64,000 bases of DNA. It comes from Cymodocea nodosa. Taxonomy: Eukaryota > Streptophyta > Magnoliopsida > Alismatales > Cymodoceaceae. The stretch is from positions 12,792,001-12,856,000 of the forward strand of contig CM072343.1 in the NCBI GenBank assembly GCA_036874045.1. Direction: 5' to 3'. The position numbers and the translations under genes were made by a program. Each line of letters opens with the position of its first letter. Within the stretch, counting starts at the first letter, position 1. The notes beneath the pieces were generated by a model. That model saw only the letters and a list, made by a program, of their open reading frames with translations. It had not been told where the DNA came from and did not search any database. This document shows, in pieces, positions 38,501 through 43,286 of the stretch.

Positions 38501-40841
38501 AACTGTTTCATCTAATCTTTGATAATGATAGAACATTTAAGATATTTTATTACATTACCATAACTATCAACCATATGTTGTTTCAATCTAGACATACAAC
38601 TTTTTTTTTTCCACAGTATCTATGTTAAGTTTTCCTCTTGTTAATAGAAAATCCATGGAGTCATCTAGAATCTTTATTTCTACCAACATCTTGTTTATAG
38701 TTATTGATATTTTGATCTAATCTGTTTGACATTTTTACAATTTTAAGAAAATAAGTTAATTAAAATATTATTATTTTCATAGTAGATAAAATAGAATGAA
38801 TATAATTCACTAAATATATTAAGTGAAGAAGACTAATAATCTGAACTGTATGAAAATGAAACCTAATTTTGTTTACAACATAACTTGAATTTTATTGTAT
38901 TTTCAATGAATTTTCTAGTAACTTGGATTTTCAATAACCTGCATTGTATTGAAATATTCAATGAAAATAAGTAATATTCTCATTAAATAACTAATATTTA
39001 TTACAAATCAATAATATTTCGTGAAAATAACTGATTTTCAGAAAATAACCAAAATTTACTAAAAAACACTAATATTTAATGAAAATTACTAATATTCTTT
39101 GAAAATATTAATATTTACTGAAATTCGATAATATTTACTCTTATTCTTTAATATATTCAAATTCTCTAATACTCATAAGAAATGACCGATATTTATAAGA
39201 AATTCACTAAAAGTTTAAAAAAACTTAAAATATCAGTGCTTTACATGAAATAAAGAAAATCTTAAAATATCAGTGATGTGATTAAGGAGACTCTTTAATT
39301 TCTTTGAAAAATTTACAAAAAAATAAAGTTTCATTTTTACATCCAAGTGCTCAAACTTCGTAAAAAAAAATCAAGTGTGGAAATCCAACTCGATCTTCAA
39401 TCTCGTCATCTGGTTCATAGCAATGAAGGCATGTCATGATGTGAAGTTAGGGATGCTTTCTTCAACCTCACGAGTCACGACCATGTTGGTCTCCACTCTC
39501 TTGGACAAGTTCATCTCCATCCTCCAAGAGCTCTTTGGTGCCTTCAACGTGGGAAACTTATTCGTCCTATTCAGGTGGTTGGATTTGCAGGGCATGGAGG
39601 GAAGGCTAGAGAAGGTGTGTAGGTCATTGGATCCATTGATGACATCATCATTGAGGTGCTTTAGTTGGTAGATGGAGTTGGTACTTGCTAGTGTTGAAGA
39701 AAGTAGGTGATCACAAATCATGTCTCTTTGGCTGTCTGTGATGAACAGTTTGAACGTGGGTGTAAATCAATTACTAAATTATTTTTTCTTTTGGTGCAAA
39801 GTTTGACTGAAGAAAGCAGGCAACAATAGAGGCGATGACAACATTGTCCTTGGTGATTTTTCGGATCCATGGAAATGGTCGACTAATTGAGAGGAATCAC
39901 AAATCATCTTCATTGTTAAGCCTTTTGTTACTTCACAATGTCTCTCTCATCATCTATCTCTGGCTAATAGCCTCTTCAATTGTCAGCAACAGACAGTTTG
40001 AAGGGTGGTGGGTGTAATTTTTTCTAAATTATTTTATCTTTCTTTTTTTTGCAAGAAGTCATTTCCTAGATTATTGCAAATTTTCTATTATTTAGATTAT
40101 TTTTGTTAATCTTTCTTAAACAACATTGTCATTACACACTTGTTATATTTAATTACATGTTAAGAAAAAGCCCGTATTTCCAACTATTAAGTCTCTCCAT
40201 TTATTTTGATTTAGGTTGCCTTGAATATGTAAACAGTAATATTGTTAACATTGTCATTACTAATATTTTCAAGGTTGAAAAAGAGAGAAGGGGGAGAGAT
40301 GAAACAATTTGAAAAAAATTATTACATAAAAATTATGTTCAAAAAAATAGTTGAAGTATATATATATATAAAGAAAAAAAGAAGAAAAAAATTTCACAAA
40401 AAAAATCCTAAGGATTAGGTTAAAGTCATGTAGAACATCAGTTGGTCATCTAAAAGTGCTTCCTGTTGGCGGTATCTGAGAATGCCTCGTATTTATGGTT
40501 GCAATTGACTGAAGTTGAATTTACCCCGTACAGTTTTTGTCCATCTCATTTGTGCTTTCTATCAGTGGATAGATAACCTGCTGACTTAATTTATTCTGCA
40601 TACAGGTTATGATTCATGCTTGTACCTCACCTCTGGGTAAACATAAAATTTAGCTGTGGTTTATTTATGAGCACATCCACAACAAGGACAATTAACATGT
40701 GTTTTTCGCTGTTGGTATTTCAGCAGTAAAATGGCCAGTAGCAACTCCACGGTTTCGGGCGACTCATCCCATGTAAAAGGTGGCAATGGTCATGCTTCTG
40801 CAATCTTAATTGCGGTTCTTCTTCCCCTTTTATTTGCTTAG
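5517..40841 (+). CDS. GPI-anchored family-17 glycoside hydrolase with X8 (CBM43) domain; four exons
   Basis: Likely a glucan endo-1,3-beta-glucosidase (EC 3.2.1.39 type) acting on callose or beta-1,3-glucan at the cell surface. The joined coding exons 5517-5583, 6325-7599, 40606-40636 and 40724-40841 total 1491 nt (496 aa). Residues 1-26 form a hydrophobic signal peptide. The GH17 barrel begins at GGTIGVCYGR (about residue 27). The presumed acid/base Glu is E123 in ITVGSEI, where the family usually has VGNE. The nucleophile is E268 in VTETGWPSKG, followed by the family string FNEN. The X8 domain starts at WC (residues 370-371) and has six cysteines; the sixth, C452, lies in exon 3. The tail ends in a hydrophobic stretch, ILIAVLLPLLFA, typical of GPI-anchor signals. 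The ATG context, ccATGGC, is favourable. All splice sites are GT-AG and phases match. Intron 2 is unusually long and full of transposons, so transcript evidence would be the test. Family identity is near certain; the exact substrate is inferred. Confidence 0.93.
5584..6324 (+). other. GH17 intron 1
   Basis: The intron is 741 bp, starting gtgtgc and ending ttattaccag. It is T-rich and holds a short TTC microsatellite at about 6071-6090. Open frames inside it (for example 5993-6196) have no family resemblance and are treated as chance. Confidence 0.85.
6325..7599 (+). other. GH17 coding exon 2 (catalytic barrel and most of X8)
   Basis: This 1275-nt exon encodes residues 23-447 plus one base of codon 448. 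It contains both catalytic glutamates and five of the six X8 cysteines. It ends inside KTTKNP(S) at the donor A|GTAAGT (7600-7605), a perfect consensus donor. The frame stays open past the donor until the TAG at 7800-7802, so an unspliced or intronically polyadenylated transcript would still encode a protein. Confidence 0.93.
7606..8130. other. Start of intron 2, no feature
   Basis: AT-rich intron sequence. I see no repeat or protein resemblance before the LINE scrap that begins near 8140. Confidence 0.5.
8140..8400 (+). pseudogene. L1-type LINE reverse transcriptase fragment
   Basis: The + strand reads EIKEAIKKIKCRKTIRPDG followed by IPIEV. This matches the plant L1 RT signature where a [K/R]-rich helix is followed by GPDGIPIEVWK. 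Further on, INWLIKF and a frame-shifted CQMNGEK...IWET string match the family's WLTKLFN and MPxEWRKSxLVPIYKNKGD segments. Stops and frameshifts break it. Only the N-terminal part of the RT domain remains. Confidence 0.75.
8430..8950 (-). pseudogene. L1-type LINE endonuclease fragment, opposite strand
   Basis: Reading the minus strand gives the apurinic-like endonuclease domain of plant L1 elements. It contains NKIWILxD, then VIYATTYNKRRHALW and then the diagnostic SGDFNMIR, followed by a Phe-rich helix ending in IFS where the family has FTW. Stops are present and the element is truncated at both ends. It lies opposite in orientation to the RT scrap just upstream, so the two come from different insertions or an inverted insertion. 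Confidence 0.75.
8951..9956. other. AT-rich intron sequence with CA microsatellite
   Basis: No gene is seen. A short alternating purine-pyrimidine stretch (gcacatgcgtgcacgcacacacac) lies at about 9489-9522. The last bases before 9957 are the left flank of the Copia insertion. Confidence 0.5.
9957..11364 (+). repeat. 5' LTR of the 9957 Copia element
   Basis: It runs from TGAAAGGACC to TCTTAACA. U3 carries many diverged copies of an AACTATTCGAAAGTT-like inverted repeat, for example at 10690-10704 and 10828-10842. It is followed after two bases by a tRNA-Met-like primer site. Confidence 0.93.
11367..11378 (+). promoter_or_regulatory. Primer-binding site, tRNA-Met type (degenerate)
   Basis: The string tggtttaaagca, two bases after the 5' LTR, resembles the plant initiator-Met primer site tggtatcagagc with several substitutions. 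Position and partial match support the call. Confidence 0.6.
11417..12300 (+). pseudogene. Copia gag remnant
   Basis: The reading starts at ATG 11417 with MTFHTIDG and RPFFFDGSNYNYWK, the typical N-terminus of Copia gag (UBN2-type). It is then cut by a stop and frameshift. The conserved helix QVKDTKISILLRKYELFKM follows at about 11740. A CCHC knuckle at 12202-12249 reads CYKCKKLGHIQLYYPF, where the fourth ligand cysteine has become tyrosine. The capsid would therefore not bind zinc normally. Confidence 0.8.
12965..14180 (+). pseudogene. Copia protease and integrase remnant
   Basis: The protease site survives as a damaged string ending EYMTG near 13000 (family: DSGCSRHMTG), with the catalytic Asp gone. 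The integrase reads through a CxxC-containing linker. It then gives LNLFGP, where the first catalytic Asp is now Asn, then VDDYTRFTWVSF. The second Asp follows in IRSDHGGEFEN and the Glu in NGVVERKNRS (with a TAG just before). It ends near KAYKII at 14168. Several TAG and TGA stops interrupt it. Confidence 0.85.
14500..15971 (+). pseudogene. Copia reverse transcriptase and RNase H remnant
   Basis: The RT starts around the NQFKKN helix and reads SIIGTK(stop)VFKNK, then FQIDVKSTFLN and FYGLKQ. The catalytic YVDD is altered to YVNI near 15045. RNase H includes GYSDVDYAGCKLDRKSISD and RAKHIEIGHYFLRDHVDKY, and ends at NLGICFF before TAA 15969-15971. Many of the stops are TAG where the family has Gln or Trp codons, consistent with C-to-T decay. 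Confidence 0.88.
16309..16324 (+). promoter_or_regulatory. Polypurine tract
   Basis: The purine run aaaaagagagagat immediately precedes the TG of the 3' LTR, the expected position of the plus-strand primer. Additional G-rich purine runs lie at 16174-16207. Confidence 0.75.
16325..17628 (+). repeat. 3' LTR of the 9957 Copia element
   Basis: It runs from TGAAAGGACC to GGTTCTAACA and pairs with the LTR at 9957-11364. It is about 100 bp shorter, through loss of one segment of the iterated U3 repeats near 16870-16930. The target duplication catag follows directly. Confidence 0.93.
17649..18338 (-). repeat. 3' LTR of a minus-strand Copia element
   Basis: On the minus strand it begins TGTTAGAATG, just after the purine tract cttgaggagaag, and ends near ACAATACAACA. 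A TATA-like string (ctatatatatg) near 17750 would sit about 590 bp into the LTR. The 9957 element inserted about 20 bp beyond its end. The right edge is approximate because no second LTR is visible. Confidence 0.6.
18339..18790 (-). pseudogene. Copia RNase H remnant, minus strand
   Basis: The minus strand reads NLVTWRSKKQSIYSKSNAEV, a stop, then MFCDNQSTIYIVNNEYYQK, HIKIDYYHIRDFVEHG and DEVADIFTKAL. These are the E, D and D catalytic blocks of Copia RNase H in order. It runs into the purine tract and LTR at 18338. Nothing upstream of RNase H survives. It is a different family from the SIRE-type elements in this window. Confidence 0.85.
18800..19055. other. Repeat-like spacer
   Basis: No coding signal was found. 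The string agggaaggtgttagacaccc near 19014 looks like a segment often seen in dispersed plant repeats, but I cannot assign it to an element. Confidence 0.3.
19056..19245 (-). repeat. LTR-end-like repeat, copy A
   Basis: This stretch and 20685-20875 are direct repeats of about 185 bp (shared strings tctttagataattaattaaa and aaagtaataatttacaaact). Their left ends (ggattgtaagtatca, ggatcgtaagtatca) resemble the reverse complement of a SIRE-type LTR end. They therefore look like truncated minus-strand LTRs. Confidence 0.6.
19300..20684 (+). pseudogene. SIRE-type extra 3' ORF remnant (copy 1)
   Basis: The + strand C-terminal part reads LTPEFLYEVLGLKN, then HQLAKNL, a degenerate LRGQIRYIVKILYAFIF and KYCLYATYVL. 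It matches the region 62910-63180 of the better copy block by block (SPELIFEVLGLKNE, VKARFLANILHANLF, SCLYATYSL). The more N-terminal frame 19401-19682 is acidic, with many Asp and Glu. Stops are frequent. The reading stops abruptly at the repeat at 20685. Confidence 0.65.
20685..20875 (-). repeat. LTR-end-like repeat, copy B
   Basis: This is the direct-repeat partner of 19056-19245. The two copies flank the extra-ORF remnant, yet their apparent LTR polarity is opposite to the ORF's strand, which points to rearrangement rather than a simple element. Confidence 0.6.
20876..21690. other. Unassigned intron sequence
   Basis: AT-rich, with no gene reading. If the hAT assignment is right, its 3' non-coding end should lie in this stretch. 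I could not pick out a terminal inverted repeat by eye. Confidence 0.35.
21700..22210 (-). pseudogene. Possible tail of the hAT transposase
   Basis: The minus strand gives a short acidic segment (SNDVHDITLSR and DSNDSVDG), then a Ser/Tyr/His-rich low-complexity string including SSSYKPSHYSSNQYGERQ. Tails of DUF659 hAT transposases often look like this. The position, directly across the inserted 22211-32891 element, supports the reading. No catalytic motif is present, so confidence is low. Confidence 0.35.
22211..23564 (+). repeat. 5' LTR of the 22211 element
   Basis: It runs from TGTTAAGGATTATG to TTTGATCCTACA. Long segments pair with 31587-32891, for example ttttgatgatgatg at the start and ggtgaaattttgtaaagcat at about 23380. 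The primer site follows at 23567. Confidence 0.92.
23567..23580 (+). promoter_or_regulatory. Primer-binding site, tRNA-Met type
   Basis: The string tgatatcaaagtag, two bases after the LTR, is close to the plant tRNA-Met primer site (tggtatcagagc). It matches the placement seen at 54201 in the better-preserved copy. Confidence 0.65.
23596..24760 (+). pseudogene. SIRE-like gag remnant
   Basis: Readable blocks are EKELVRKILRSSTKYWSQKI, KITSIKESK, then a knuckle reduced to CYKYNKSSYF in which two of the four ligands are lost. KVTWDDTSSSFEE and a long Lys/Glu-rich coiled coil (about 24350-24700) follow, corresponding to the coiled-coil C-terminus of gag in the 54399 copy. Stops are frequent, mostly TAG and TAA. 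Confidence 0.8.
24780..25940 (+). pseudogene. Copia integrase tail and reverse transcriptase remnant
   Basis: Reading restarts at the C-terminal end of integrase (TCRIYNKSTKTMEESLHLSF), with no protease or catalytic integrase core before it. An internal deletion therefore joins gag to here. RT follows: VIDTKWVFRNKIDG, LFKIDVKNVFLND, KKTLYGLK, and a YVDI string where the family has YVDD. It ends at HNTPM near 25945, where the solo LTR begins. Confidence 0.8.
25944..27345 (-). repeat. Solo LTR, minus strand, inserted between RT and RNase H
   Basis: The left end, attaatgactacacaag, resembles the reverse complement of the SIRE-type LTR end. The right end, ttgcacacatcattaaaac, is the reverse complement of its start (gttttgatgatgtgtgc in the 52619 copy). 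The coding frame of pol resumes directly after it at MSTTIKL. It is a distinct subfamily rich in aactcaatgagtt palindromes (26731-26743, 27002-27014, 27046-27058). Exact ends and target duplication could not be fixed. Confidence 0.75.
27347..28128 (+). pseudogene. Copia RNase H remnant with internal 84-bp duplication
   Basis: The frame reads MSTTIKLNKNDVGKLV, SLLYLTISRSDIIFSVCAC, then broken GYTDADYA-type and TEAEY-type blocks. The C-terminal HFLKDYVIKDNIKL segment appears twice in tandem, at 27881-27964 and 27965-28048. It ends with DQLADLFTKLLNENT and LNLDIFI. The duplication is not seen in the 58770-59717 copy. Confidence 0.82.
28129..29430 (+). other. Post-pol spacer of the 22211 element
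   Basis: Non-coding spacer between pol and the extra ORF. A purine run, tagggggagg, near 28297-28306 parallels one at 60781-60792 in the other copy and may be an internal polypurine tract. A perfect 47-bp tandem duplication lies at 29280-29373. Confidence 0.6.
29280..29373 (+). repeat. Perfect 47-bp tandem duplication
   Basis: The unit beginning ggctctttaaatccaagtcc occurs twice back to back with no difference I can see. The surrounding element is heavily mutated, so the duplication appears much younger than its host. Confidence 0.9.
29431..31380 (+). pseudogene. SIRE-type extra 3' ORF remnant (copy 2)
   Basis: The start MREIHEYYVRYLFPTHVLHR matches residues about 45-65 of the ORF at 61305 in register (LEELYRDYFFSQDILDEVRQ). 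Late blocks ELFEFQRLLKFIL, TPEFIFKILGLKNEG, MTKILHANFF and RCCLYAIFIVLN match its C-terminal domain. Stops break it into pieces. No transmembrane segment is evident, so the label 'envelope-like' used for such ORFs is by position only. Confidence 0.75.
31570..31586 (+). promoter_or_regulatory. Polypurine tract of the 22211 element
   Basis: The run ataaaaaagagagagat ends directly before the TG of the 3' LTR at 31587, where the plus-strand primer should lie. Confidence 0.75.
31587..32891 (+). repeat. 3' LTR of the 22211 element
   Basis: It runs from TGTTAAAGCTTATG to CTGATCCTATA and pairs with 22211-23564. The terminal CA has become TA. The two LTRs differ by many substitutions and small indels, indicating an old insertion. 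Confidence 0.9.
33070..34097 (-). pseudogene. hAT transposase, central and C-terminal part (minus strand)
   Basis: The minus strand reads INLILKDFLNTKLIENIV, then a helical region IHSRVTSF (family: VRPAVTRFATxFL). Further on, near 33100-33240, RLNNLIFTHHNIRLHMKH followed by LDLINITFV matches the family's post-dimerisation RLNDLVYVHYNLRL...DPIDLDNIDFV. The hATC block between them is heavily decayed. Confidence 0.75.
34098..37312 (-). repeat. Solo LTR, minus strand, in the hAT gene (interrupted)
   Basis: The + strand edges read TGTAGGAAAAG and ATTCCTAACA, i.e. TG...CA on the minus strand. The perfect 5-bp duplication tgtgt flanks it (34093-34097 and 37313-37317). Its own sequence is 34098-35270 plus 36953-37312, about 1.53 kb. 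A second LTR of the same family sits inside it in the other orientation. No internal coding sequence remains, so it arose by LTR-LTR recombination. Confidence 0.92.
35271..36947 (+). repeat. Solo LTR, plus strand, nested in the minus-strand solo LTR
   Basis: It runs from TGTTAGGGATAATG to CCTTTCCTATCA, 1677 bp, with a perfect 5-bp duplication ttatc at 35266-35270 and 36948-36952. Its sequence is an inverted, diverged copy of the surrounding LTR (compare attcacccctccttttaagt at 36911-36930 with the reverse complement at 34108-34130). U3 contains repeated ttcgtaaagttat-like units (35622-35634, 35726-35738). Confidence 0.93.
37318..38750 (-). pseudogene. hAT transposase, BED finger to DUF659 (minus strand)
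   Basis: From high to low coordinates, a BED-finger-like segment (MSRLKQHMVDSYGNVIKYLK, near 38560-38620) comes first. A linker follows, then DUF659 with WLAYDITIMCDEWTSTIKK at about 37520-37590 (family: GCSIMSDGWTD). VVTNNGFHFKKTSKI at about 37390 matches the family's VVTDNAxNYxxA. Stops and frameshifts are numerous. The coding continues at 34092 after the inserted solo LTRs. Confidence 0.8.
38760..39370. repeat. AT-rich degenerate short repeats, possible hAT subterminal region
   Basis: Between about 38940 and 39200 the string actaatatttactgaaaat and variants recur every 20-35 bases. The stretch lies just outside the N-terminal end of the hAT transposase. hAT elements carry short subterminal repeats that bind transposase, so that role is possible. 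I could not find a terminal inverted repeat to prove it. Confidence 0.4.
39375..39690 (+). pseudogene. Cytochrome P450 fragment (CYP71-clan-like)
   Basis: The + frame reads LQELFGAFNVGNLF, a short gap, RWLDLQGMEGRLEKVCRSLD. This resembles the P450 segment around helices F-G of CYP71-clan enzymes (pattern GxFNxGDxxPxLxWLDLQGxxxKMK). A frameshift near 39635 moves the following IDDIIIE, the expected DxIIEEH, into another frame. No heme-binding or I-helix motif is nearby. It is an isolated broken piece inside the intron, probably carried there by duplication or transposon capture. The opposite-strand frame is chance. Confidence 0.5.
39691..40440. other. Unassigned intron sequence with a diverged duplication
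   Basis: Segments 39711-39800 and 39957-40060 resemble each other (gacagtttgaa, gggtgtaa, taaattatttt), suggesting an old tandem duplication. A short TA run lies near 40355. I see no gene. Confidence 0.4.
40606..40636 (+). other. GH17 micro-exon 3 (31 bp, last X8 cysteine)
   Basis: Read in the phase left by exon 2, these bases give (S)YDSCLYLTS(G). That is the expected end of an X8 domain, whose family pattern is DPSYGSCxY. The exon sits between a cag acceptor and the donor gtaaac, and it ends two bases into a codon. It supplies cysteine 452. Its short length makes it easy to miss in automated annotation. Confidence 0.9.
40637..40723 (+). other. GH17 intron 3 (87 bp)
   Basis: It runs from gtaaac to gttggtatttcag. 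This is a normal size for a small plant intron. It places exons 3 and 4 together on the far side of the giant intron. Confidence 0.88.
40724..40841 (+). other. GH17 coding exon 4 (GPI-anchor tail)
   Basis: The first base completes the Gly codon from exon 3. The exon then reads SKMASSNSTVSGDSS, a Ser/Gly/Asn-rich spacer, and ends in a 12-residue hydrophobic tail before TAG at 40839. A plausible omega site lies among the small residues at 469-483. The acceptor is cag|cag, so splicing could use either AG; the second would drop one serine without changing frame. Confidence 0.9.
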
Positions 40842-41705
40842 CAAAATCCTATCGCCGGTATTTCACAGGTGGCAATGATCGGGAACTCTCGTCCAGCAGC
40901 GTGTTGCTGCAACATCTCTGTGTGGATTTGCATTGTATTTATTCAGCACAATGTGCTAGCTAGCTACTATTAGTAGGAAGGGTTGTGGGATTTTGGAATG
41001 CTGTATTGTAAGATCTAATGCTATCAAAAACAGATGTCCATGTCCACTTTGGCATCTCAGTCGACAGAACTTAGCTTGAATTATTAGTTACGGAAAATGT
41101 TTGTTTTTGCTTTTTTCACTGATTGTATTTGCAGTTTTGGACTTAAGAGAGGCAATCCTAAGTTTAAATTTATGCATAAAAGAGTTTTTAGCTTACTTAG
41201 TGGAGGTGTCAATGGAATGGGTTGTATTGGGTTGGCCCGGCTCAAAGAATATTAGCCTGTTTGGGTTATGAGTTGGACTGAAAATTTTTTAATTTTTTTG
41301 AGATTCGGCTTGTCTCGTAGTTCAAGCTTTGTACGGGTTGGGCTTGGGTTGTTTGTAGGTTTGCTTTTATAATTTTTAAAAATATATATGTAGTTTTTTT
41401 TATTTTAATTTAAAATCAAAAATAAATATAAAAAATTTTAAAAGTTAAAAATTTTGGTTCAATTAAAGTTGAACTTTGATTAGATTGAAGAAGAAAAAAA
41501 AAAAAACTTTGGTCTGATTTAGTTGAATTGAAGTAACAAAGTTATAAAAAAAATTAAAAACTTTAGTTGAATTGAAGTTGATCGAAGTTAAAATTGCTTC
41601 TTTAAATTGAGCAACCCCACATCAAATTAGTGGAAAGAAATGTAGTGGACCCAAGCAATGTGTGTGTGACACTTAGATTGGGAAAAGAGACTAGCAACAT
41701 TGAAT
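40842..41705 (+). other. GH17 3' untranslated region and downstream spacer
   Basis: The first 250-300 bases after the stop are of mixed composition and are presumably the 3' UTR. I see no canonical AATAAA close by. From about 41210 there is a gggttgggcc-rich patch, then A-rich and T-rich sequence. No gene is visible. Confidence 0.5.
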
Positions 41706-41708
41706 TAC

Positions 41709-42353
41709 CATCTTGACCCGTGAAGTTGAAGAACATTTGTTGTTGATGTTGCTTCACCTAAAGCCAACTCTTCCTTGCCCCTTCTTTGTCGTCACATTGC
41801 CTGTGCAAGAGGGCTCTTCTGTGTTGCCAGCTCTTCTTCGCCACTAGTAACTCGAGCTTGATACCCTCATCTTGACCCATGAAGTTGAAGTACATTCGTT
41901 GCTGCCATCGCGTTGCCTGAAGCCGACTCTTCCTTGCCCCCTCCTTGTTGTCACGTCGTTGTCATCGCGTTGCGTGTGCAATAGGGCTCCTGTGTGTTGC
42001 CAACTCTTCTTTGCCATTGGTAACTCGAGCTCGACGCCCCCATCTCGACTCGTAAAGTAGGACATTCGTCACTACCATCGCGTCGCCTGAAGCTGACTCT
42101 TCCTTGCCGTCATGTTGCTGATGTTGCGTCGCTTGTGGAATAGGGCTCTTGTGTGTTGCCAGCTCTTCTTTGCCACTGGTAACTTGAGCCCGACGCCCAC
42201 ATCTCAACCTGTGAAGCTGAAGGACATTCGTCGATGTCGTCGCGTTGCCTGAAGCCAACTCTTCGTCGCCCCCTCCTTGTTGTCATGTCGTTGCCATTGC
42301 GTCGCTTGTGCAACAAGGCTCCTTTGTGTCGCTATCTCTTCTTCGTTGCTGGT
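41709..42353. repeat. GC-rich minisatellite, four units of about 155-173 bp
   Basis: Units begin with catct and a gacccgtgaagttgaag-like string, at about 41709, 41868, 42041 and 42200. Each contains gactcttccttgcc, a gtcgttgccatcgcgtt-like segment and gttgccagctcttcttcg. They differ by 10-20 percent by eye. The GC content is far above the surroundings. The array stops exactly where the minus-strand extra ORF begins. Open frames inside it on both strands are products of the repeat, not evidence of a gene. Confidence 0.85.
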
Positions 42354-43286
42354 AAATCCCCTATGAAATCTTCCTCACCCGATTTTTGCTTTTCCTTGTG
42401 TGCGTTGAACTTGTTTTTGATTTGTGTTAAATTGATATTGTTATCATCAGGGCTTGAACCAATAGAAAAACTTGAACTAATATTTGTCTTTGATTTCTTT
42501 TCAAGTTTTTTGGAAAGAGAGAATAAAGTCTCATTATCATCATCAGTTTCAATATGTTCGGAACTAATGAGATTATCAGATGCATTGTAAGGTACAATGT
42601 CTAGACTGTACATTGCCCTTTGGAAAGAAATGCTCATCTGATTTTTCTTTTCTAACAGACTTTGTTTCCTTAGACATAATTTTCTTGATTTTTCTTCTTC
42701 TATAATAAGTCAACTTCTTTTGTTCAAGTATTGCTGTTTTCTTCTGAAATTGTTCCATAAAAGTTTTCTAGTTCAATTCTTCTAAGGCATTTTCTATCGT
42801 TATTGACTTTCAAAGACCTTCAATTTTCCTTTGATCAATAACAATATTTGTTTGTTTTTCCTTTGAAAATAAGGGTGTAGGTATTGCAGAGTCATGTTCT
42901 TAAATGGTTGTAGTCGTGTACCATTAATAGGGGTTTGAGGAATTTTATTTGATGAACCTATGCCTTTTTCCATATATTGTGCATACTATTTCAAAAATGT
43001 GATTTCAACACGCTTCATTCTATATTCTCTGTTAAATTTACTTCTTATACCCATGTATTTTATACTTTCATCAGCATTATGAAGTTCTAGTCTAACTTCA
43101 TTCAGTATTCCGTCAGGAAAGAAATATTCACTATATATTTTTGCTAACCTTTTGTCAACTTTGAAGTATTTTCTTAAACTAAGCTTGTGGAACTTCATCT
43201 TCATCTATTTCTTTTCCTTTTCCATTTCCTCTATCTTTTCCTTTTCCTTTTCCTCTGCCATGCCCTTTGAAGAACTTGGAATCCAT
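42354..43286 (-). pseudogene. SIRE-type extra 3' ORF remnant (copy 3, minus strand)
   Basis: It starts at ATG 43286-43284 with MDSKFFKGHGRGKGKG, matching MVSKFYKGRGRGKGKS at 61305. It then has YFKVDKRLAKIYSEYFF and SIKYMGIRSKFNREYRMKR, parallel to the other copy. A TAG replaces a Trp codon early on, and further stops follow. The C-terminal conserved domain is missing because the sequence ends at the minisatellite. Confidence 0.85.

Larger units (their letters stand above)
21700..38750 (-). mobile_element. hAT (BED/DUF659-type) DNA transposon, split by later insertions
   Basis: Minus-strand transposase pieces lie at 37318-38750 (N-terminal half), 33070-34097 (middle and C-terminal) and probably 21700-22210 (low-complexity tail). 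They are separated by LTR insertions at 34098-37312 and 22211-32891. Removing the first insertion and one copy of its tgtgt duplication joins the frame within a string like THFATHYINLILKDF, the family's CAAHCxDLxLED block. The outer ends of the element were not identified, so the limits given are those of the recognisable coding parts. Confidence 0.75.
7600..40605 (+). other. GH17 intron 2, about 33 kb, filled with transposons
   Basis: The donor is GTAAGT at 7600. The acceptor is ctgcatacag at 40596-40605, with a possible branch point ctgac at 40581-40585. The intron is about 33,006 bp. It contains at least two Copia elements with both LTRs, parts of two more, nested solo LTRs, a split hAT transposase, LINE scraps and a likely P450 scrap, each entered separately. 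The exon on the far side restores exactly the X8 residues that exon 2 lacks, which is why I join them. Confidence 0.88.

Noticed and set aside
41844..42316. Several frames on both strands in the GC-rich array
   Set aside because: They follow from the tandem repeat, whose GC content makes stops rare. The translations are repeats of one another.
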